Assembly (NCBI GenBank): GCA_015680685.1
Contig: MNCI01023340.1
Coordinates: forward strand, 119,251-176,346
Length of the DNA stretch: 57,096 bases
Origin: Gnetum montanum
Taxonomy: Eukaryota; Streptophyta; Gnetopsida; Gnetales; Gnetaceae
Reading direction: 5' to 3'
A program made the position numbers and the translations under genes. The notes beneath the pieces were generated by a model, which saw nothing but the letters and a program-made list of their open reading frames with translations, made no database searches and was not told the DNA's origin. Shown one piece after another: positions 36,393 through 47,281 of this stretch (positions are counted from its first letter, which is position 1; each line of letters opens with the position of its first letter).

Positions 36393-37040
36393 ACTAGGAC
36401 TCCTCTATTGATAACCATACATGTAGGGTAGTTTAAAGTACATTGGGTGCATGTTGATGATGGAGCCACAACAAACATCATTCCATGCATCATCATTGGA
36501 CACTTGGATTTAACAAAATAAATACATCCTACAATACCCATAGTGTTCAAATCCTTCAATGGATCAAGGATTGCTATCAAGGGATCTATCTCCTTGGACT
36601 TTATAATAGGGGAGAAATTCCCCATAATCATCAATTTCTTGATGGTGAAGGAGACACAAGGGTTCAACCTTAATTTTGGAAAATCTTGGTTGGCTCAGTT
36701 AGAAGCCATGTCCTCACTCATCCACCAAGAAATTCACCTTCCCTATGAGGGAAGTGAATTCATCATCCATGGTGATAGCATGGTTCTCCTAAATTTCAAC
36801 AACATAAACATAGAGCAAGGGCATGAAGTGGAACTTAAGGAGGAAACTCCCAACCATGAAGTCCACCAACCCAAGAGAGAGGAGAAACCCAAGAACAACA
36901 ATGATGGGCAATGAGATTTGTCATGGGATGAACTCCCCTTCAACATCATCAGTGAAGGGGATGATGAATACAAACTTATGTAGAAAAGGCCTTATACATT
37001 TCCTAACCCTTCAAATATTAGGAAGAGTTTGCATAAGTAA
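36393..37040 (+). pseudogene. Tat-2 aspartic protease
   Basis: Retropepsin-type domain. The active-site loop reads VDDGATTNIIP with the DDGA codons at 36456-36467, then 'FNGSRIAIKGSISLDFIIG' and 'FNLNFGKSWLAQLEA', the 'FGR.WL' landmark of gypsy proteases, and 'LPYEGSEFIIHGD'. An open stretch of 123 codons (36543-36914) contains the second half. The frame continues through a TGA (36912-36914) and a TAG to a TAA at 37038-37040; a GTAACA just before that stop (37037) is a possible intron donor, one base out of phase with the acceptor at 47281. In the family this enzyme cuts the Gag-Pol polyprotein. Confidence 0.85.
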
Positions 37041-37914
37041 CATGCACTCCTACTCCTTCCATGTCATGCCCTTATGAACTTTTATAGCCATTTGTACCAT
37101 AACCATTTAGCCTAAGTTTTATATTTTATGATCAATTGTTACCTTTTTTTCTTACATTTTATTTTACTATTTATGCATATAGCCTAGGAGTTTTTGTTAT
37201 TTGCATTTTCATTTATTATAGCCTTATTTCTTTCTCTATTTTCTTTGTTTAGCATAATATAAACTAGAAAAAATAATAAAAACTTTAAAATAAAAAATGT
37301 CAAAAAAATATAAGTTTCTCTTCAACCATTGTCTTCTAAGACTTTAAACTAGCATTACAACCTACCATGCTCTTAAATTGCCAATGTCTACCAAAACAAT
37401 ACGACCTACATCCACCATGGCCTAAAATTGGTAAACATCTCTTTGATTATATTTTTCTTATTTAACCTATCATCACATCAATTAGCTATTTAATTTTATA
37501 ACCAAAAAATTTCAACATAGCTATTCACAACATTTATAACATTTACAACACTTACTAGAATAATATATATATAGCCAAAAAATGAAACCAAAAATTTAAA
37601 TTTAAAATGTTTATAACATACATAGCCATGGCCACACTATGTGGAAAAAATGTCAAAAAATAAAAATAGTCATCTATAACATATTCTTGGCTAGCAATAG
37701 CCATCAACATAAAAATAAAAACAAATAGCCAATAAGATGTGGATGGAGGATGCTAAAGGACATTCAGAGGAGAAAATGGTGGGTCATTTCCACCCTCACC
37801 ATTGGGGCTACCAATGTCTCTTAATGCCTAAAATAGAACAACACATATCCAGTTAGTAACCAATAGCCAAAACTATAACTTAAAACAAAAATTAAAGCAT
37901 AAAATACATCAAAC
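37041..37914 (+). other. Start of the Tat-2 protease-RT spacer
   Basis: AT-rich, without coding signature on either strand apart from degenerate 29-bp repeat units at 37329-37436. Confidence 0.55.
37329..37436 (+). repeat. 29-bp minisatellite after protease, degenerate
   Basis: One clear 29-bp unit at 37357-37385 with a neighbour on each side; unit text matches those at 46951-47066 and 50801-50974 ('acaacctaccatgctcttaa'). Confidence 0.65.
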
Positions 37915-40900
37915 TTATGGGGACATCAACTCCACAACTTCCAAGGATAGATGTGGAAAGCCATCCTCCAAATGATGGAGGATTTGATCCTCCATCATAT
38001 TGACCTAGTCAATATTCCCAAGATCAATGCTAGTGAGGATGATAGTCCTATCTACCATGGTCCAAGTAGGAGGCTCCTAGGTAATAGTAACTATAGAGGT
38101 CTCACCTATAATAGTGGTAATCTAAAGAGTAATGAAAAATTTGATAGGCACTCTCCACCTAGATCTTGTGAATGAATAACTCTCTCTTGTGTGGTTCAAC
38201 TAAATCCTCTTTGAGCCACTTTAGGTAGGCCTCACAATTAGCCTTATACTACTACTTGTGATCCTTTTGTTTCCTACCCCACTCTAGGATTCTAGTGTAG
38301 TGATCTTTCCAATCCTCAACCTTCTAGGAGATGAGGTCTATCTAGATCTGTTGTTTTGCCATCTTGCATGAGAGCACTACTTTATCCTAGATGGCATTCT
38401 AGTAGTGGGCCCATTTGATCTCTTTTGTCCATGATTTCCCTAAGTTAGCCACCTAGGCTTCCACAAAGGCTACTACTTTGTCCCTGATGTACTTAACCAT
38501 CCTGCGCATGATATCCACCTTATCTGGGAACTCTACGCATGGTTTCACACAAAGCTTAGGGACATGGAACTGAATTGGTGGCTCAAAAACTACTATAAGC
38601 AGAACAATCATTGAATGGTTAGGATGAAAACCAAACTTAAAGTAATAGGCTATAAGAATTAGTATTAAGACATGTGCATACCTGGCCCTTCCTCCTCTTC
38701 CTCTAGGATGACAATGGAGGATGTGCTTGGCACTAATTCATCGAACAAGGTATCTAGATCAATGTTGGAAAATCCTTCAGCCTCATGCTCCTTTAAGATA
38801 ACCTCCTCTACTTGCCTTTGTTCCTCCATGGCTACAATAGTTGCACATCTCTATGCCTTCTCCTTCGTGGTAGCTTGGGCGACCATACCTGAAACTTGTC
38901 TACAACCATAGCACATAGAAAATTTATTAACAAAAGAAACCATAATATAGTCATAAGACCTTAAAACATAGAATAGCCAAAACATAAATAAATCGTACAT
39001 GTGACAACCTACTATGATGAATTAAGCTTAAAATTAAGGTTCTTTGGAGTAGGTTGGTCGGATGCTAGTGGTGGTTCCTCTATGGGCCTCTTGAGCTTGG
39101 TCCCACCTTCTTCTTTAGCTTCTCTGTGTTGTCTTTTGACATCCAAGACACTTGTCGAGATCATGAGGGGATGCTCCTTCAAGATGTAAGGGGATTCACA
39201 CCATATAGAATCAAAACCCTTGGTGGTAATGGATAGTGAATCCTCCTTTTTCTTTGGTTGGTTCTAGGCCTACACAGTTGGATAAATGTGCCTTATCCAA
39301 GGCTTAGAAAGTTGGTCTAGATCTTGGGCAACCCATCATCCATTCCTCTACACCACCAAGAACTCTATGAACCTCTTTAAGTAAGCTACAAAAAATTCAA
39401 AATGCATGTGGATTATGGTAGATGTGCCCTGACAAAATCTAAGGATCTCATCCTAAAGCCTAATAGCCAAATTAGCCATCCAATTCAACCTAATTTCATC
39501 TATTAGGATCTTCTTAAAGGTCCACCCTTGTGTGATGCCAATTACCCTCTTTTTTAATAATAGTTTAGGAAACATTTGAGACCTAAACAAAGGATATGAA
39601 GCCCTTGCATTAGGATTTGTGAAGCTAATCCATGGAAATTCTAGAGTGATCCATGCTAGCACCAAGCCACTCTATAACTTCTTCATGATGGCCCACTTCC
39701 TTCACTATTTTTATGGCAACCTTTATCCCATTATCAAGGATACCAAACAAGTTGCAAAAGTTTCTCCCATTGATGGCAATAGTAATTGGCACACCTTAGA
39801 AGGCAATTCAAAAGTAATCAGCTTCTTCATTGAAGGAGTTGATGACATTTAACATCCCTATGGTGGGGATGGAAGGGATAGGTACCATAAAAATTCAAGA
39901 AAACTCACACTTTCAATGTTTACTTTAATGTTACCAAGTGTTTGTTCCTTCAGCAACTCCTATGATGGTATCACCTTGCTAAACTTTAGGATGAGGGCAT
40001 CCTTATGATGTCTTGTAAGTGATAAGGTGACATCAACAAAGGGGAAGGGCCCTACAAGACAACAACTAATGTTTAGCATCAACATAAGCAAGTTTAATAA
40101 AACACTTAGAGTTTTTATTACTATAAAACATTAGAAGCTATAGCCTTTATGTTTACCTTTCTTCTTCTTCTTTGTTGTGGTTTGAGTAGAGGTACTAGCT
40201 ACTAGGGTTTGATCCAAGAAACTCTTGGAGCCCATCGACTAGTTGTGTATTGTCCTCTCATCTACACTTTTCTTGTAACTAAGGTTGAATCTACTAGTGT
40301 ATAAATCAATGTCCCCTCTTAACTATTCATACATAATAGTTCTAATCTAGGGGCCTTGGATGAATACATCTAGTATGGTTTGAGCCACCACCAAGGTTTG
40401 ATCATTAGTGATCAAGCCTTGATCATTGATCCTATACCTATAAGAATTTTAAAAAACCAACAAACTTAGAAAAGGTAGTATAACAAATAAATCCTAATAA
40501 CATAAAAATATTACAACAACCATTCTTACCCCTATATATGATACACAATGCCAAGTTGATTCTAGAACAACATGTGGGCTCTATGTGCCACCATTAGATT
40601 ATTTTCAGCATTATACCAACTATACTCTGGCATAGTCTAGAACTCTATGAGGTACCATGGACTAATCACATTTTCATTTTCCCCTACTATCTTAGGAGGT
40701 GGGCTGTTTGTAATAAAAATAGCAACTAGGATAGATGCTAGAGGTAATGGTGCCCTCACTATGACCCTGGCTACATCCTCAAACAAGTGTGACCACACCA
40801 TCATACTAAAGTTCTAAATGATGTAAGCAAGGAAATCCCTTACCCCTGGCCAGATCCACAGTGAGACCTTATTCAACGTCATATTGGGAAGAGGGGTATT

Positions 40901-41107
40901 TGCTTTATGGTGGAAAATGTAGTATAGGATGCCCACTAACTCCATGATGATGAGTATGGGCTTCAGAAAGATCCTACATGATGAAGCAAAAATATTAGGA
41001 CCAATCAAAATTCCTTAACTAGTTTGTAAAAACATCCTAGTCAAGGGTGAAATTAGCCCATGTAAAAAGCTCTAATATGTTTATCCAATTTTTCTTAATG
41101 AATTCAT
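37915..41107 (-). pseudogene. Antisense intron-bearing gene in Tat-2 spacer
   Basis: Read from 41107 down. Six exons join in frame at GT-AG introns: 41107-40530, 40437-40157, 40051-39911, 39857-39013, 38899-38682, 38592-37915 (about 900 codons). Landmarks: exon 1 'VGILYYIFHHKANTPLPN' and 'LFEDVARVIVRAPLPLAS'; exon 2 'LITNDQTLVVAQTILDVFI' and a Lys-rich end; exon 4 'GVPITIAINGRNFCNLFG', 'AKEEGGTKLKRPIEEPPLA'; exon 5 acidic 'VILEEEEEGP'; exon 6 'KVEDWKDHYTRILEW', 'CEAYLKWLKEDLVEP' and a natural end 'EVVELMSP' plus TAA. Stops inside are mostly TAG at expected Gln. There is at least one frameshift in exon 4 and one near 38165. I do not recognise the function. The exon 4 text faintly recalls the plant 'Transposase_32'-type proteins. 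Antisense ORFs are known in Tat elements such as Grande, but usually near the 3' LTR and not with this intron set. Tat-1 lacks it through deletion. Confidence 0.75.
38593..40529 (-). other. Introns of the antisense gene
   Basis: Candidate introns (minus strand): 40529-40438 (92 bp, GTAAGA...TTATAG), 40156-40052 (105 bp, GTAAAC...CTTGTAG), 39910-39858 (53 bp, GTGTGAG...CCATAG, short and doubtful), 39012-38900 (113 bp, GTAGGT...GTTGTAG), 38681-38593 (89 bp, GTATGC...GCTTATAG). For the first, second and fifth, the reading frame continues exactly across the junction with no adjustment. Sizes are usual for short plant introns, and they are T-rich in the antisense direction. Confidence 0.7.
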
Positions 41108-42739
41108 GAGAACACAATTACCACCTTTCATAACCTTATACATCATAGCCAAAACATTATAGCCTAGACAACACAATAAGTTGACACATAGCCAAACATG
41201 CAATCTAGAAAATAGCCATTAGCATAATCATTACCAAAGATAGAAAAAATTACTTATAGCCTTTAAAACCAAATTTATAAATTTCATAACATGCCCAAGG
41301 ACATGGAAGTTAATAAGAGAAATATCTACACATGTCAATCACATCCATATCCAAAGGGATAATGTGCTATAACCAAAATTTAACCTTGTTGGCACATCCA
41401 TAACCAAGAATTTATTAAAAATTCATCTTAGGTTCAATTTTAGTTATTCCATCATGGAAGGAATCTTGAAATCCTAAGTGTTTCATCCATGGCCATTAAA
41501 ACTAGAAACACATAACCACATTTGCATGAAACATAGCCAAATCTAGCAAAAATTCTTAGTTGTTACCATTAACCCCTTTTCATTCAAGGTTGGGAGAAAA
41601 TTCACCAAAAATTTGTTTGAGCTCCAAATAAGGTGATTCCATCACTATTTGAAAGCTTTAATCAATACCTATACATACATACTTAATAAAAATTAAAAAT
41701 CATTTTTTTTATTCTAAAAAAATTCAATTTGTATGAAAATCTAAAAATGCCACAAACCCCTTTTTGACACAAGCCTAATGAAAAAATTTATCAAAAATTC
41801 ATTTTTAATCCAAATGGAGTAATTCCACCTCTATTGTAAAGCTGAGGTCAATAACCACCCTGACATAACCAAAAAATTATCCAAAACACCTACCGTTTAC
41901 TTAAGAAAAATTCATGAATCTACATGGAATTCTTAAAAAATGGCATAAAAACATAACTGTGTGACCTCACGAAAATAGGCATAACTTCATTGTTATTAAC
42001 CCAAAATGAGAAAATAGCCTTTGGAAAGTTTAAACATAGGGCTACAGACCCATGACATCAGATTATAAAATTTTTAGCTATTTTCTTAATAAAAAATACA
42101 CAACTTTGCTTGCTTTTTCATGCAAAAATCACTAAAAAAGCTTAAAATTCATAAAGCCAAATTTGACATAGACATGAAAAATAGCCAAAAAAGCAAAGGT
42201 AATTAATAACCATTTGAAAACACATCAAAATAAAGGGATATGATTCCATTAAAATTACATTTTGATGAATCTTTCGTCCTAGATTTGAGGAAAATGGCCT
42301 TGCCCCCAATGTTTAGGAAAAAAGCATGAAAACAATAAGCCTAATTTTAAAAATCAAATCTACCAAAACAAAAATAATGAAAAAACCATAGATATATGTA
42401 GAAACGACCAACATAAGAGATGGTATTTCATCAAAATTTCATTTTACCACCTCTGTTAGTGTAGATCTAAAGAAAAAAAATCCCACATATGGCAAGAAAA
42501 ATAAAAAATGGCTAGAAACTAAAGCAAAAATATGGGTAGAATTGCCTACCTTGGAGTAGTAGTAGAGGAAGCTTGGATGGAGATGGTCCTAGGTAGACAT
42601 GATAGGTCCCTAGCATGTGCATCCATCTTCTATATTCATGGGTTTCTACACTTTCCCCCACACCTCTTGGGCACCATGGCTAGATTAACATTGAGAACTA
42701 TTGAAGTCTAAGAAGGTTCAATGCTAGCTGTAGGAAAGG
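41108..42739 (+). other. Spacer upstream of antisense gene, with a minor ~190-bp series
   Basis: No coding signature. A unit with 'attaaaaattcatcttaggt'-like text recurs near 41405, 41597 and 41781 (steps 192 and 184). On the minus strand this is the upstream flank of the antisense gene; a TATAAGG at about 41140 is a weak promoter candidate. From about 42210 it matches 6499-7049 of Tat-1. Confidence 0.5.
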
Positions 42740-45700
42740 TCTATGGATTTCACACTAAGGATTTATGTTTTATACTACAAAAATATCTACCTAAGCTCTT
42801 TGCCAATGTGTTTTTTTCCATAATGAGGATTATGATTAAAGATTATGAAAATTCGACAATAAAAAACACCATCAAAACCTAAACATCCACCTCTAAACCC
42901 TAGTTGTTGATTCATTGCACCATAACTCAAAGTGAAATAAAGTGTAGGGGAGAAAAAGTATCTTCTATGCTAGGATGGATGGGAGATAATTTCACTTTTA
43001 AAATTTTAAAATTTTTGGATTATGGACCCCACTATACACCCACACTCTTGGCCTACAAATTGCATCAACATTGGGTTTTAATTCCTTAAACATCTAAATC
43101 CATGGCCAAACCTTAACTCTCATGCAACCATGCTAGGGATATCATACCTAGCATGGATACATACTTACCACTTCATAAAACCATTAAAACATAGCTTTTT
43201 TTTTTTTTTTTTTTACCATTTTTAGTAGCCAAAACCTACCTTTTTCAACCCCAGGCTTCCAAAAGGGATTAGACATGAACAAAACTAGAAAAATTGGATT
43301 TCCATTCTAGGGAAATAGTTCCCAACATGGAAGAAGGGGGTTAACAACAATTCTTACTCTGCAACACTCATCTAGCCCAATTTTGACCCTCAAAGTAGGC
43401 CTACATGACCTAAAACCCCTCCAAACATCCCCAATAGCCTTGGAACCTCACCAAACCTAGTTGAAAGTTGTCAAAACCTTTGGATTTGGTAGTTTCACAC
43501 TATGAAAACCCTCATCCATGATAATCATCCTAACACTAGCATGGATGGATGGGGAAAAGACAAAAATTACCTAAATCAACTACCTAGTAGCCATTTTTCA
43601 AAGCCTAGTACACCCTCATAGTCTCCAATAGCCTAGATTGACTATTAGACAATTAGATTGTCCATCCATAGCCTATTCCATGTTGGTGAATCCCCCATCC
43701 ACACTTCCCAACATGGAGATAACATGGAAACCTAGGGGGTATTCTTGAAATCCTAATTTATTAACCCAAAATAGCCAAATAACTTACCCTGGTGATCCCT
43801 ATGCCCTGCTAGAACACTGTGGAGATTCCAAAGACCTCAAAAGTATTCAAAATGGCACAAAACTAAAATTTCCCTCTCATGCATGCTAGGGCCATCATAC
43901 CCAATGTGGAATAAGGAGGTGTGAGATTTCATGAGATACCTAGGAGCCTCCAAACCATTGGATCTTGACACCAACCATCGACCATCGATACCGATAACCC
44001 CAAAGGTTGACATGCATGGTCAATTGGATGTATAACTAGCCTATATCTAAATTTCTTGGTTCTTCCATGCTAGGTAAGATCTCTTCCACACTTCCTAGCA
44101 TGGAAAAAAGGTATATGGAGTTAAGAAGATTAGTTGGGAGTTCCAAAATCAAGAAAACAACCTTAAATTATCTTGTATTAACATGAGAACCTTGGCAGCC
44201 TCTTTGAAAGCCACTAGATTGCAAAAAATCAAAAAAAATCAACTCCCTAAGGTTCTTCCATGCTAGGGAGGACCTAATCCACACTAATCATTCTTAGTAC
44301 CAACATGGAAGAATGGAGGAAAGTCAAAACTATTGAAGTTTGCATGTAGTTTGACTTCTGAAAGAAACCCAATCCTTCTGGAAGCCACCAGACTTCCATA
44401 AGCCACTTGAAATAACCAAAAAAATTTCCCCTTAGGTTCTCCATAGTGAGGAGTATTCCATCCATGCTAAGACTCCTAGCCCCAATATGGATGGATTGGA
44501 AAAGCCCAAAAAGCCTCTCATAGCCCTCAAAATAACCAAATTTCGATGCTAGGCATTCAGAATCAATACTGACAACACTATGGACACACATGCATATCCA
44601 AAACTGATGAAAATTAGAAAAAAGCAAAGCCCCATAGTTCCTCCACACTAGGAAACATCTCTTCCATGTTAGCTAGTATGGGAGTAGGAGGAAACTTTGG
44701 GGGAACTTAAAAATAGCCTTTAGGTACCCTAAACAAATGGTAGAAAGCCTTGTGTGCATCCTAGGATCTTGTTTCTACATCCTAGAACACTCAAACTCAT
44801 CAAAATTGATAATGGATAGCCAAAAAAATTTTCCCCCTAATCTTCCATTCTAATCATGGGAACCCTAGCATGGAAGAAAGGAGGGAATATCAAAAATCAT
44901 TTAACAAACCCCTAAAATGATCACGTTTTGACACTAGGAAACCTTAGTTAATACTAACAACCTGAGAAACCCACATGCATGGACAGAAATTAATAAAATG
45001 ACAAAAATTAAGGCCCCTTAGTTCCTCCATGCTAGGAGGCACCTCTTCCATGATAGCTAGCATGAAAGTAGGGGGAACTTTTGGGGTCCTCAAATATGAT
45101 CCTCAAACACCTCACGAAGACACCCTATAGTCTTACATGAAACCTAAGATCAATGTTACACCTTCTAGAGCCCTAAAACCCTATAAAAGTGACTCCAAAT
45201 GGCTAAAAACCTTCTTCCCTCCATCTTCCATGGTAAGCATACCATCCCCAATGTGGAAGAAAGTTGGAAAGGTCAAAAACCACCTATCGAACCTCCAAAT
45301 TAACCAATATTGATCTTAAACCCTAGTCCTCAATCCTAGTAACCCTGGAAGCACACATGCATGGTTGATTTAGGTAAAAAAAATTTAAATCTAATATTTG
45401 TGACTCTTCCATGCTGGGGACCCTCTCTTCCACACTGGCCAACATGAAGACTGAAGGGGGACTTGTTTGGGGCCCATAGACACCTTATAATGACATAAAA
45501 TAATGACCTTGCATATATTCTAGAACCTTGATATCATCCATTGAATCCTTCAAACCTCATAAAACTAATCCTAAATGATCAAAAATTTGTTCCCATAATC
45601 TTCCACACTAATTAAAGCATCCCCAGCATAGAAGAAAGAGGGGAAGCTCAAAAAGCATTAATAATACCAAAAACTATCAAATTTTAAACTAAAACATTAA

Positions 45701-46580
45701 CTTTTGATCTTAGCACCTCCAGAAGTTGACATGCATAATCAATTGCAACTTGAATTGGTTTAGATCTAGGATTTTTACTTCACCCATGTTGGACAGGATG
45801 AATGCCAACTCCCATTTTTGGTGGAAAGATGACACTCCCAAAAGCCAAGGATCTATGCCAAAAAAGTCTAGGACCTCATAGCCTTAAGATTTTGCTCATT
45901 TGACCTTATTTTAACCTTCAAAACCCATTCCCCTTAATCTTCCATGTTGGAGTAACTTCCCCATAATGGAAATAGGGGGTAAGACCTTAGGCACCCTTGA
46001 ATGACCTCCAAACATAATCAAAATCAACCAGAAACTTGTAGAATCATGATCTATAGTCCTAGGAGCCTAATAACCTAGTCAACATGCTTTCAAATCATGC
46101 TAAAAACATTAAAAAAGTGTCCCCCCATTCTTCTATGCTAGGTATGTTGTGCTTATCATGGAAAAATGGGGAAAAACCATTCCAATGTGTTTTAACACCC
46201 AAAACTAACTCAAATGATATCAAAATGAAGCTAGTGGATGCACAACTTCTAGATATGGGTTCCATGTGCCTCTTTGATCATTATTGGGCTTTTTTATTCT
46301 TGTATTTTATTTTTCTACACTGATCCCCCTTTCTTCCATTCTAGCTAAGTGAAAGTAATGAGGTTAAGCTCTAAAACCTTCTTTTTCACCTTTACAGACT
46401 TCCAAAATACCTAATTTTGACATACCTAGCCTTGTGTTGCCTTAGGAATGCCCATGAACCTTAATTTTTGACCTCTAGATGCCCTAAAACCTATTTTCCT
46501 TGGTTTCCATGGTGAGGGTTCCTTCTACCACACTGGCCAACATGGAAGCAAAGAGGGCCCAGTGTGGAAGCCTCAAAACT
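42740..46580 (+). repeat. ~190-bp periodic array in Tat-2 spacer
   Basis: Parallel of 7050-10860. The 'ccatgctagg...tagcatggaag' motif recurs near 42745, 42960, 43125, 43300, 43490, 43680, 43870, 44065, 44255, 44440, 44640, 44835, 45025, 45225, 45410, 45600, 45780, 45940, 46130, 46330 and 46510. A poly-T of 19 at 43196-43214 is an expansion not seen in Tat-1. The unit order is the same in both elements, so the array predates the duplication. Confidence 0.75.
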
Positions 46581-46950
46581 CTTGATTTCTAGGTCTAAAT
46601 AGCCTGAAAATAGCCCTAGCTAATGACCAAACTTACCTAACAGCCCTATGGCCTTAAATCATGGCCTCTTAAGGCCTAAAACTAGACAAATCTAAACCAT
46701 TTTAACCTATATTAGCCTAATTTTATCATATGTAGCTTGTTTTTCTTGATTTAGCCTTATTACATAATGTTTCAACTTGTTTTTGGCCTTATGTTGCATT
46801 GTTGACCTTGAAAAATTTCTTATAGCCTTTATACAACCTTATATTTTCCTTATTACCTTATTTTAGCTTTATTTGGCTTTGTTTAGCTTTTGATTAGTAT
46901 CATATAAGGGGGTTTGACCTTCACTAACCACCATTTGGCACCATGTGACC
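46581..46950 (+). other. Tat-2 spacer between array and minisatellite
   Basis: T-rich, matches 10861-11235. One isolated 29-bp-type unit lies near 46657. Confidence 0.55.
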
Positions 46951-47066
46951 ATGGCCTGCTATGGCCTTAAATTGGCATTCTGGCCCACTAAGGCCTTAAA
47001 CTAGCATTATAGTCCACCAAGACGCTAAGTTGACATCATGGCCTACTAAGGTCGAAAACTAGTAAA
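46951..47066 (+). repeat. 29-bp minisatellite before RT, 4 units
   Basis: Units start at 46951, 46980, 47009 and 47038, exactly 29 bp apart, in the same order of variants as 11236-11351. Confidence 0.85.
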
Positions 47067-47281
47067 ATTTTGGCCCTTTTTGACCATTTGTAGCCATATT
47101 TCTCATAATTCCCTTTATTATTCCCTTGTTGCATTTTCTTTACTTGTTTTACTCTATTTTAAGCCTTGTATGACCTTGTTTGCATTAGAATAACATGAAT
47201 TTGCATAATTTTATTATATTTTAGCATGGTTTATTTATTCTTACCAAAGTGCCACTTAATATGCTTTTGGTTAACATGCAG
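47067..47281 (+). other. Pre-RT segment ending in candidate splice acceptor
   Basis: T-rich, pyrimidine-biased stretch ending TTTTGGTTAACATGCAG (47265-47281). Coding of the RT polyprotein starts at the next base. Confidence 0.5.

Noticed and set aside
36743-36973. Minus-strand frames opposite the protease
   Set aside because: Shadows of the plus-strand protease, which has clear retropepsin motifs.
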